Under the pieces are notes generated by a model. It was not told the DNA's origin. It made no database searches and worked only from the letters and a program-made list of their open reading frames with translations. The translations under genes were made by a program, and so were the position numbers. This document shows positions 1 to 5,956 of a DNA stretch of 6,023 nucleotides, piece by piece. Positions within the stretch are counted from its first letter, which is position 1. Each line of letters opens with the position of its first letter. This stretch comes from Bacteroidales bacterium (lineage in GTDB: Bacteria; Bacteroidota; Bacteroidia; Bacteroidales; UBA932). The stretch covers positions 1 through 6,023 of the forward strand of contig JAKSKA010000093.1 of the NCBI GenBank assembly GCA_024401915.1, written 5' to 3'.

Positions 1-153
1 GCCGTCCGTCAGACCCGCCTTGTCAACAGGCTGGAAATCAGCCTTGAAGCTTACTGTTACGAGATTTCCGGACGAAGGAGCCATCTCCTTCGCACAGGAT
101 GCTGCGGCGAGGCTTACGACAGCCGCTGCGATGAGAATAGAGGTCTTTTTCAT
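1..153 (-). CDS. Lipoprotein, N-terminal 51 codons only (possibly fimbrillin-like)
   Basis: This is the beginning of a gene that runs out of the window at base 1, so only the first 51 residues are visible. They start MKKTSILIAAAVVSLAAASC: two lysines, a hydrophobic stretch and a lipobox (A17-A18-S19-C20). The product is therefore probably cleaved by signal peptidase II and anchored by a lipidated Cys20 in the outer or inner membrane. After a short linker comes VTVSFKADF, and later KAGLTDG. In Bacteroidales surface lipoproteins of the fimbrillin-like type, a beta strand followed by a K-x-x-L-x-D-G segment is common near the N-terminus, which is the only basis for that suggestion. The ATG lies two bases after the stop of the 41-codon microprotein gene, so it is almost certainly cotranscribed and probably translationally coupled to it. 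The function is otherwise unknown; the lipoprotein call is firm and the family call weak. Confidence 0.8.
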   Translation of the reverse strand, partial: MKKTSILIAAAVVSLAAASCAKEMAPSSGNLVTVSFKADFQPVDKAGLTDG

Positions 154-155
154 AG

Positions 156-281
156 TTACCATTCGATTTCAGTCAGTTCATTGAATTCCTCGGTCGTTGC
201 CGAAGGGCTGGTGCAGATCATCTCCGACTCTGCGTAAACGATGTAATCGCAGACGGGTGCGGTGTAGAGTGTTTTTTTCAT
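156..281 (-). CDS. 41-aa microprotein of unknown function
   Basis: A short open frame starts MKKTLYTAPVCDYIVYAESE, continues with MICTSPS and ends with an acidic tail (TEEFNELTEIEW). It has no signal peptide or membrane helix. Its reality is supported by packing: its ATG is 4 bases after the oxidoreductase stop, and its TAA is 2 bases before the lipoprotein ATG, so it fills the gap between them exactly. From memory, Bacteroidales genomes often carry peptides of 40 to 70 residues with a K-x-Y-x-x-P start, a central E and an L/I-C-x-S motif, next to fimbrillin-like or lipoprotein genes. This one fits that pattern (Y6, P9, E18/E20, ICTS). Their role is not known to me. It could be a small structural or signalling peptide, or simply a coupling leader for the downstream lipoprotein. 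Confidence 0.72.
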   Translation of the reverse strand: MKKTLYTAPVCDYIVYAESEMICTSPSATTEEFNELTEIEW

Positions 282-285
282 AGAT

Positions 286-1713
286 TTATAATTTTACGTT
301 TGCTTTCTTTCCGGTTTTGCGGCTCTTCTCCGCAGCGAAACCCATAATATGGCTTTCGATGGAGGCGTCTATGCTGCTCGTGAGCTTGCTAGGGTCGTGG
401 GCGGCTACCGCTTCGAGGACGTCGCGGACTAGCGGATAGTCTCCGCGACCGTGTCCTGCGCCCTTGTGTTCCTCGAGCTCGGACACCTTCATGTTCCATA
501 CCTTCTTCTTCCCGCTCCTGAAGTCCGTGACGGTGAATTGCTTGGAGTCGCCATCGATGAATCCCTTCGTGCCCATTATGCGTGTGCGGCGGCCACCGTG
601 CGGAGTGAAGGCTTCCATTGCGAACGAAGCCGTGACCCCGCCTTCGAAGACCATATTCGCCACATAGTGGTCGGGCTGGTCATTGTCCATATGATAAACG
701 CAGCGGCCGTAGTCGGTCTTCTTGAGCTGCTCCATAACCGCCACTGGATCCTTCCTGTCCGGAATGTCGAACACGTGGGTGTGGCGCTTCTTGCGGGTGT
801 AGATGTCGATTGCGGAGTAGGGACACTCGCTCTCGTAGGGACAGCCGTCCGTACAGCGCGCGGGCGCTCCCTTCGGCGCGTTCTCCTCCTTGAAGAGGTA
901 GATGGAACCGTCTGCCGAAATGGTCTTGCAGGGCTTGTCGATGAGCCAGCGGAGCATATCCAGGTCGTGGCAGGACTTCGCGAGGATGATTGGAGTAGTA
1001 TTCTTGGAGTTGTGCCAGTTTCCGCGGACGTACGAGTGGGCCATATGGGCATACTGGATGGGCTCGAGGTGCTGGATGCTGACGATGTCTCCGATCTCGC
1101 CCTTCCTGAGGATGGCCCTCATCGCTATGAAATAGGGAGCATAGCGCATCACGTGGCAGAGCGCCAGGATGCGGTTGTATTTCTTCGCCTGCGCGAGCAG
1201 GTCGCGGCATTCCTTTTCCGTCTGCGCGCCCGGTTTCTCCAGAAGCACGTCATAGCCCATCGCGAGGGCTTTCATACAGGGGACGTAATGATGGTTGTCC
1301 GGCGTTGCGATGATCACTGCGTCGGCCATCTTGCCGGCGGCCAGGAAGTCGTTGTAATCGCCGAAACAGCGCTCTGCGGGTATGTTGTGCCTCTTTGCAA
1401 AGGCCTTGCGGCGGTACTCGTTCAGGTCGCTGACTGCTACCACCTGTACCAGGTCGGGATAATTGAGGCAGTATTTTGCATACACGCTGCCACGGTTGCC
1501 CGCTCCGATCACGGCCACCGTCAGCTTGCGGCTGATCCTGGGGGTGAGGGAACGTATCCCGAGGTCGGCGGTGTTGAGGTCACCGGGGACACCGGTCTCC
1601 GGGTTGAATATATCGCCCATAGGCATTCCGGCATTGGACGCCAGGGCATCAGGCGCAATGGCAGCTCCTGCGGTGAGCAGGCCTACGCTTTTAAGGAAGT
1701 CACGTCTCTTCAT
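286..1713 (-). CDS. Tat-exported Gfo/Idh/MocA family oxidoreductase
   Basis: A 475-residue NAD(P)-dependent oxidoreductase, probably acting on a sugar or sugar derivative outside the cytoplasm. Residues 1-25 are a twin-arginine signal (RRDFLK at 3-8, hydrophobic stretch, ALA before about residue 26), so it should be exported folded with its cofactor bound. Residues 64-185 form the Rossmann domain, with the dinucleotide motif GAGNRG at 70-75 and the family's EKP at 159-161 (Lys160 is the usual catalytic lysine). KSCHDLDML at 246-254 carries the conserved His249 and Asp252 of the C-terminal alpha/beta domain. A cysteine group, C287-x3-C291-x5-C297 with RCVYH (C338) further on, looks like a metal-binding or structural insert known in one branch of the family. 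It lacks the sequence hallmarks I associate with GH109, so glycosidase activity is not claimed. It follows the GH20 stop by 3 bases (TGA-TAT-ATG). The substrate cannot be told from the sequence. Confidence 0.93.
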   Translation of the reverse strand: MKRRDFLKSVGLLTAGAAIAPDALASNAGMPMGDIFNPETGVPGDLNTADLGIRSLTPRISRKLTVAVIGAGNRGSVYAKYCLNYPDLVQVVAVSDLNEYRRKAFAKRHNIPAERCFGDYNDFLAAGKMADAVIIATPDNHHYVPCMKALAMGYDVLLEKPGAQTEKECRDLLAQAKKYNRILALCHVMRYAPYFIAMRAILRKGEIGDIVSIQHLEPIQYAHMAHSYVRGNWHNSKNTTPIILAKSCHDLDMLRWLIDKPCKTISADGSIYLFKEENAPKGAPARCTDGCPYESECPYSAIDIYTRKKRHTHVFDIPDRKDPVAVMEQLKKTDYGRCVYHMDNDQPDHYVANMVFEGGVTASFAMEAFTPHGGRRTRIMGTKGFIDGDSKQFTVTDFRSGKKKVWNMKVSELEEHKGAGHGRGDYPLVRDVLEAVAAHDPSKLTSSIDASIESHIMGFAAEKSRKTGKKANVKL

Positions 1714-1716
1714 ATA

Positions 1717-3873
1717 TCAGTTTATTGCTATTTCGCTTATTGCGGTTGCCGTACAGAGCACGCCGTCCTTCTTTCCGCTGACGGCGAACCTCATACTTCC
1801 GGTCGGCTGGTCATATTTCTTCCTGTCCACGCGGACACGCTGTACGGCGGGGCAGAAGGTTGTCGGGTCGAACTCGATCCTGACGTAGCGCACGCCGCTC
1901 TCGTTGCAGAAGAGAGGGAGCGCGAGGCTGCCCCAGGGGGTATTGCTGTCATCTATCTGGCTGCGCATCACGCCGATCTGGCGGAATGCGGCCTTGTCCG
2001 CGCTGACGCTCACGCGCACTTCGGACGGGAATGCGGATTCGCGGTTCACGGCGACCCTCATGAAGTACGGGCAGACGGTGTGGATATCCCTGAGCGCACC
2101 GAGGTCTATGGTCACGCTCGCCCTGCCGTCAAACCAGACGACTCCGGTGGTGCGGCAATTGGTCAGCGTGCCCTTGATCTTGTTCACGTTCTGGCTGGGG
2201 TGAACGCCTGTGATTTCATAACTGCACCCTTCAGCGATGGAGCAAATCTTCGCCTCCTTGCTCCTGTAGGGGTCAGTCTTCACTTCGTCTTCCAGGCGGA
2301 AGGTCGTGAAGCCTGCATCCTTGAAGACGTCGGTCAGCCTGACGGCGCGTCCGCGGAACTCCTCATAATCGTTCCTGCGCTCCTTGGGCGTCCATCCGAG
2401 CTCTGCAATCGCATAGGCGCGGGGATAGAGCATATATTCGTAGTGGCTGTCCATCGTGATGTATTCCGACCAGAGATTGCCCTGGATGCCCAGCATATGG
2501 GGGGATTCGGGCATCACGAAGGAATAGGTGGTCCTGATCGGCAGATATCCTCCGATGGCCTGCGGCTCGAGATGGGGAGCGTTCTGGTAGTAGTCGAGAT
2601 AACAGAACTGCGTGGGGCTCATTATGATGTCGTGTCCCATCCCGATGGCTTTCAGTCCGTGCTCGGGGCCTCTCCAGGACATTACGGTCGCGCCTTCGGA
2701 AAGGCCTCCCTGCATAATCTCATCCCAGCCTATGATCTTGTGGCCCTTGGATGCGACGAACTTGTCGATGCGGCGTATCATATAGCTCTGAAGCTCCTCG
2801 ACGCTTCCGAGCCCCTCTTCCTTCATCCTTTTCTGACAGTCCGGGCAGGTCTTCCAGTAGCGCTTCGAGGCCTCGTCGCCGCCGATGTGGACATACTCCG
2901 AGGGGAAGAGCTCCATCACCTCGCTGAGCACGGTCTGGAAGAAGGTGAAGGTCTCCTCCTTGCCGGGACAGACGGAACTGGTGCGCTTCACGTTCTCTCC
3001 GCTGCAGAAAATCTCCCTGTGGCATTCGAAGAGCTCGGCGCTGTGGCCGGGAAGCTCGACTTCGGGAATCACGGTGATATTGCGCTCTGCGGCGTATGCT
3101 ATGATTTCGCGTATCTGGTCTTTGGTGTAATATCCGCCATAGCAGCCGGGTTCGTCCCAGACGGTGCCGGGCACGTAGCCTGCGGGTTCGTCAACCAGGG
3201 AGCAGGGGGACTTGTATTCGAGGTCCCTGCGGAACGCGCACTTGCGTGTGAGCTCGGGATAGCAGTCGAGCTGGAGACGCCAGCCGACAGCGTCCTCGAG
3301 GTGGAAGTGGAATCGGTTCATCTTGAGGAGCGCCATCGCATCCATCTGCTTCTTGATGAAAGAGACGGTGCGGAAGTGGCGTGAGACGTCGAACATCAGA
3401 CCGCGGTGGCCATAGGAGGGCTCGTCGGAAATCGTGCAGCAGGGAAGAAGCGCGCGGCCCTGTTCGAGACGGCTGTTGCAGGCCATCTGCATCAGGCTCT
3501 GGACGGCGTAGAAGGCGCCTGCGGGGCTCGCGGCGCTGACCGTTATGCCCGAAGGGCTTATGGTAAGGGTGTATCCTTCGGAAGCGAATCTGCCACCCTT
3601 GTAGTATTTGGGCCCGATGAGGAACCTGACGTCAGCCTTCTTCGCCTTTGCCGGCGCCTTCTCGAAATTCAATCCGGACGATGCGGGGCAGAAACCTTCG
3701 GTCCTGCTTGAAAGATATCCTTCGAAAGCTGCCGTCTCAACCTTCTTCGCGGCTGTGACGATGTATTCGATCTTTTCGGGAACTACGAAGCTGCCGTCCT
3801 GTTCAGTAATGGATTTCGGTGCGGGGATTATCCCGAGAGCCGAGATAAGAAGCGTAAGAAAAGTGGTCATCAT
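1717..3873 (-). CDS. GH20 beta-N-acetylhexosaminidase, secreted
   Basis: A 718-residue exo-enzyme that removes terminal beta-linked GlcNAc or GalNAc by substrate-assisted catalysis. A short hydrophobic leader (about residues 1-14) indicates export. Residues 15-150 match the GH20b-like N-terminal domain. The catalytic barrel spans about 153-500: substrate-binding Arg157 in HRGLMFDVSRHF, HLEDAVGWR at 191-199, ELPGH at 273-277, the catalytic pair Asp333-Glu334 in HIGGDE (329-334), and aromatic pocket residues Trp383, Trp400, Tyr425 and Trp468 (GNLWSE). All key residues are present. About 540-690 resembles an F5/8-type (CBM32-like) carbohydrate-binding beta-sandwich (VTIDLG, SEVRVSVS, VRYVRIEF). 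It has 21 cysteines, many for an exported enzyme, including CPDC at 343-346. Two ATGs lie in tandem (3871-3873 and 3868-3870), and an in-frame TGA at 3886-3888 excludes a longer form. A strong promoter lies just upstream; it is first in the tight operon. Confidence 0.96.
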   Translation of the reverse strand: MMTTFLTLLISALGIIPAPKSITEQDGSFVVPEKIEYIVTAAKKVETAAFEGYLSSRTEGFCPASSGLNFEKAPAKAKKADVRFLIGPKYYKGGRFASEGYTLTISPSGITVSAASPAGAFYAVQSLMQMACNSRLEQGRALLPCCTISDEPSYGHRGLMFDVSRHFRTVSFIKKQMDAMALLKMNRFHFHLEDAVGWRLQLDCYPELTRKCAFRRDLEYKSPCSLVDEPAGYVPGTVWDEPGCYGGYYTKDQIREIIAYAAERNITVIPEVELPGHSAELFECHREIFCSGENVKRTSSVCPGKEETFTFFQTVLSEVMELFPSEYVHIGGDEASKRYWKTCPDCQKRMKEEGLGSVEELQSYMIRRIDKFVASKGHKIIGWDEIMQGGLSEGATVMSWRGPEHGLKAIGMGHDIIMSPTQFCYLDYYQNAPHLEPQAIGGYLPIRTTYSFVMPESPHMLGIQGNLWSEYITMDSHYEYMLYPRAYAIAELGWTPKERRNDYEEFRGRAVRLTDVFKDAGFTTFRLEDEVKTDPYRSKEAKICSIAEGCSYEITGVHPSQNVNKIKGTLTNCRTTGVVWFDGRASVTIDLGALRDIHTVCPYFMRVAVNRESAFPSEVRVSVSADKAAFRQIGVMRSQIDDSNTPWGSLALPLFCNESGVRYVRIEFDPTTFCPAVQRVRVDRKKYDQPTGSMRFAVSGKKDGVLCTATAISEIAIN

Positions 3874-3894
3874 TGTGGTTGGTTGTCAAACACA

Positions 3895-3925
3895 CAAAGA
3901 TAACCAAAACGCCGTAAAATACAAA
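3895..3925 (-). promoter_or_regulatory. Bacteroidota-type promoter of the GH20 operon
   Basis: On the minus strand, TTTG (3925-3922) is followed after exactly 19 bases by TATCTTTG (3902-3895). This is a full match to the Bacteroides sigma-ABfr consensus of TTTG at -33 and TAnnTTTG at -7, with the normal spacing. The transcript would begin a few bases downstream, leaving a leader of only about 15-20 bases before the ATG at 3873, too short for a riboswitch. The -33 box sits 5 bases after the stop codon of the truncated C26 fragment, so the promoter has stayed intact next to that remnant. It should drive all four genes from GH20 to the lipoprotein. Confidence 0.8.
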
Positions 3926-3930
3926 TATTT

Positions 3931-4044
3931 TCAGCGCGCCCGCGCCCTGTTGACGAGGTCCTTGTAGATGGAAAGATACGGCTGCTCTCCGAGACGTGCG
4001 AACACCTCCGGATGGGACTGGATCCCGATGATGTCCGCGTATGC
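3931..4044 (-). pseudogene. Headless 3' fragment of a peptidase C26 / class I glutamine amidotransferase-like gene
   Basis: The minus strand here encodes the end of a protein with no beginning: AYADIIGIQSHPEVFARLGE and then about 22 further residues ending NRARAR and TGA (3933-3931). GIQSHPE corresponds to the G-[VI]-Q-x-H-P-E signature carrying the catalytic His and Glu of class I glutamine amidotransferase folds. A chain end about 30 residues later fits the gamma-glutamyl-GABA hydrolase (C26) group better than GuaA, where the motif is internal. The open frame reaches back only to a TGA at 4116-4114, contains no ATG, and does not look like the family above about 4044. The Cys nucleophile and most of the domain are therefore missing. 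Bases 3943-3997 are identical to 5969-6023, the end of the copy that continues out of the window. I infer that this is a leftover 3' end, not an expressed gene. Confidence 0.72.
3943..3997. repeat. Direct repeat, left copy (55 bp, identical)
   Basis: These 55 bases are identical, in the same orientation, to 5969-6023, an offset of 2026 bases. The match may be longer, because the right copy is cut by the window edge. On the left it stops sharply: three mismatches at 3940-3942, then partial similarity to the stop codon (5 mismatches in the 15 bases 3931-3945) and no similarity beyond it. The repeat lies inside the coding end of the C26-like gene in both copies. Confidence 0.95.
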
Positions 4045-4191
4045 CCTTGGCCTTGAAGCTCCGGCCACTTGGACCGGTAAAATCCCGTCAGGAATTTTCA
4101 AATAACCAGTCCTTCAGACGGATGAAACAAGAACAGATGCTATAACATTCGCATATCCAATTCAGTTGTGTTCATTCGTCCACACAAATGT
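4045..4191. other. AT-rich spacer between the GH-A gene and the C26 fragment
   Basis: No gene is supported here, although it belongs to the 318-base stretch (3874-4191) without an intact gene. The lower part (4045-4113) keeps the open frame of the C26 fragment but no longer resembles the family, so the breakpoint of the duplicated end probably lies here. The upper part (4114-4191) is AT-rich and holds stops in the relevant frame. The only visible structures are the hairpin at 4079-4098 and a loose TTGTGT/ACACAA inverted repeat at 4166-4187. No insertion-sequence ends or tRNA were seen. Confidence 0.6.
4079..4098 (-). terminator. Possible weak terminator after the GH-A gene
   Basis: On the minus strand AAAATTCC, a TGAC loop and GGGATTTT form an 8-bp stem with one G-U pair, ending in four T. 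It lies about 94 bases after the GH-A stop codon. The C-A mismatch on the plus strand becomes a G-U pair in minus-strand RNA, which favours a minus-strand role. The stem is short and AT-rich, so termination would be weak at best; it may instead mark the junction near the C26 fragment. Confidence 0.3.
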
Positions 4192-5796
4192 TCACTTGCC
4201 GGGGCAGATGGGAGTAACCTTCTTGACGGGTGCAGCCGTCTTGGGCGCTGCTTTTTTGAAGCTCTTTTCCGGCGCTACGGAAGTCCATCTGAACGCGTCG
4301 GCTTCCATAATCAGCACAGGAGCATCCCAAAGGGGGAGGTTATGGAACTCCATTCCCTCGGATGTGACCTGGAAATCGGCTAGTTCAAACACGCGGCCTG
4401 TAATCATATCGGCATAAACGGGATTCTTGAGCTTGAGTCCGGCAACCTTGACACCCACGCGGTCCTTGATGCTGGAATTGCCCGGTTTTTCATTTCCGAA
4501 CCAGAGCATAATGCCCTTGATTTTTCCTTTTCCGGTGATTGATATGTGATACAGTTGCTTTTCAGCATCTATGTCCACATCCAGTGCCGGACCAGCCTTT
4601 ACTTCCTTATCCAACACCGAAACCATGTTCTGATAACCGTAGAACTGAGGGCGCTTGTATAAAGAGCGTCCCTGAAGATCCGCTGCAAGCATTCCGTAAG
4701 ACTGGAGCTTGTGGGGATATTTGTTGTCAATCATGGAGAAGATGGAACAAGGTATGCCGAGTCCGAACTCCATTGCCATCTGCCTGAGGACCCATTTGTC
4801 CTGAGCGAATTCGTTGTTTTTCAGGTCTTGCCCGAAAGTGTCGAAAAGACCTCTGATACCCACTTCTCCCTGCAGGAGAGAAATCCACGGAACACTCTGC
4901 TTGAGTGATTTTTGCAGATCGACGATTTCATCCAAACGTCTTTCGGGGATGGACCCGTACGGATGGAAAGTAATGTAATCGACTTCCTTCTGAAGGCCTC
5001 TTTCCTTAAGGAAATCCAGGAAGCTCATGCAGAAATCGAAGTCAAGATATGAAGCAAGGCTTCCGGCAGCGATGGCAACCTTCTTATCGTATTTGCGTAT
5101 GGCACGTACGGTCCTGTACACAAGCTCGGCATACCTGCTGTATGTGACTTCCTTCAACCCTGGGGTCTTGTATATGCCCCCGTAATTGGGCTCGTTCCAG
5201 ATTTCATACATATGAATCCTGCCCTTGTATCTCTGGACAAGCGCCTCGACATATCTTTCCCACGCGGCAAGAGTCTCCTCTCCTGTGATAATCTGAGAAA
5301 ACAGCAGGGTGCCTGTGTCTGAATAAAGCTCATTTCCGTAACAGAGACACATCCAGGGCTTGCCTCCTTCTGCCGCAAGGCCGCCGACATGCTCCTCCGG
5401 CCAGTCGAAATTGTACTGTCCCTTGACTTTTTCAGTCTTGGCCCAGCCGGACATCAGCCTGCCGTAACCGGCCCCCAATTCTGACAGGTACTGCTTGTAT
5501 GAAGGCAGGAAAGAGTAATCCCTGTCCATAGTCTCGCAGCCTATGGACCAGAAATCATATTTATCCGTCCCTTTTTCCGGAGCAGTTATGTTGCCGATGT
5601 GCTTGAGGCCTGTATTGTCATCAGCGAGAATTGACGACCATGACACAGATTCCTTGAGTGCTATCTTTGCATCGGCGCGCTGCGGGTCATTTCCTTTGTA
5701 CTGTCCGTTGGCCTCTATGCAGTATACTGTCAAAATGCAGGTAAGAACTGCTTTGAATGCTGAATATTCAATGGTATGGAATGTTCTTGATTTCAT
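4192..5796 (-). CDS. Secreted clan GH-A glycoside hydrolase (family unresolved, GH39/GH5-like)
   Basis: A 534-residue exported retaining glycosidase. Residues 1-31 form a signal sequence with a hydrophobic core at about 16-27 and a probable cut after ANG. The (beta/alpha)8 barrel covers about 45-395: MYEIWNEPN at 196-204 places the acid/base at Glu202, FHPY at 277-280 is the usual barrel His, and LLQGEVG at 307-313 makes Glu311 the likely nucleophile. Residues 400-500 look like a C-terminal beta-sandwich. The tail from 511 (KSFKKAAPKTAAPVKKVTPI, then CPGK) is basic and Ala/Pro-rich and unlike the rest. The NEP motif is firm for clan GH-A; exact family and substrate are not readable. Its GC content is lower than that of GH20 and the oxidoreductase (counted 60-base rows: 40-47% against 60-65%). 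It is flanked by the duplicated end of a C26-like gene, so it was probably acquired. An in-frame TAA (5802-5800) fixes the start. The best -7 candidate (TATTTATG, 5821-5814) is imperfect and lacks a -33 box. Confidence 0.9.
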   Translation of the reverse strand: MKSRTFHTIEYSAFKAVLTCILTVYCIEANGQYKGNDPQRADAKIALKESVSWSSILADDNTGLKHIGNITAPEKGTDKYDFWSIGCETMDRDYSFLPSYKQYLSELGAGYGRLMSGWAKTEKVKGQYNFDWPEEHVGGLAAEGGKPWMCLCYGNELYSDTGTLLFSQIITGEETLAAWERYVEALVQRYKGRIHMYEIWNEPNYGGIYKTPGLKEVTYSRYAELVYRTVRAIRKYDKKVAIAAGSLASYLDFDFCMSFLDFLKERGLQKEVDYITFHPYGSIPERRLDEIVDLQKSLKQSVPWISLLQGEVGIRGLFDTFGQDLKNNEFAQDKWVLRQMAMEFGLGIPCSIFSMIDNKYPHKLQSYGMLAADLQGRSLYKRPQFYGYQNMVSVLDKEVKAGPALDVDIDAEKQLYHISITGKGKIKGIMLWFGNEKPGNSSIKDRVGVKVAGLKLKNPVYADMITGRVFELADFQVTSEGMEFHNLPLWDAPVLIMEADAFRWTSVAPEKSFKKAAPKTAAPVKKVTPICPGK

Positions 5797-5956
5797 GAAT
5801 TAATTAATTTTTTCATAAATAGGCCGAATTTTCACACACGGAGCTGATTTCCGGGCAGATGAACGTCCAGAGCGCAGCGAACCGGTTCAGTGGTAGCGTA
5901 TCGGAACGATAGCGAAGTGAGCGGATAAGGGGGGCAGCGCCCGCTGAAAAGTCGTT
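5797..5956. other. Spacer with a GC-rich AGCG/palindrome tract and an AT-rich leader
   Basis: Between the C26 stop and the GH-A start, two parts differ. Bases 5797-5840 are AT-rich (a TTAATTAATT run, TTTTTT) and form the GH-A leader. Bases 5866-5946 hold six AGCG tetramers (at 5871, 5876, 5895, 5911, 5920 and 5936) and three small palindromes: GAACCGGTTC (5879-5888), TATCG-GAA-CGATA (5899-5911) and CAGCGCCCGCTG (5935-5946, a near palindrome). This resembles an extragenic repeat or a structured 3' end of the C26 transcript, but without a T-run it is not a standard terminator. No coding sequence is supported. Confidence 0.45.

Noticed and set aside
286..1713. GH109 (NAD-dependent alpha-N-acetylgalactosaminidase) for the oxidoreductase
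   Set aside because: It shares the fold and Tat signal, but the sequence after EKP and around the active-site histidine does not match what I know of GH109; the general family call is safer.
451..3384. 977-codon open frame on the plus strand across the oxidoreductase and GH20 genes
   Set aside because: It lies codon-for-codon opposite both minus genes, which share one frame. GC-rich codon use there avoids TTA, CTA and TCA, so no antisense stops arise. It begins at GTG and shows no recognisable domain, while the minus genes have full catalytic motifs.
3931..4044. Integration into guaA, a known insertion hotspot whose product also has a G-x-Q-x-H-P-E motif
   Set aside because: In GMP synthase this motif is internal and followed by a long synthase domain, whereas here the protein ends about 30 residues later.
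4166..4187. TTGTGT/ACACAA inverted repeat just after the GH-A stop
   Set aside because: A six-base stem with a ten-base loop, no T-run and low complexity; within chance for AT-rich DNA.
4192..5803. Smaller plus- and minus-strand frames inside the GH-A gene
   Set aside because: They overlap a gene with clear catalytic motifs in another frame and have no recognisable domains or signals.
5814..5821. TATTTATG as a -7 box for the GH-A gene
   Set aside because: It has one mismatch to TAnnTTTG, and no TTTG lies 19-21 bases upstream (that position reads GCTC or similar). The gene may use this weak site or be read from the C26 gene.
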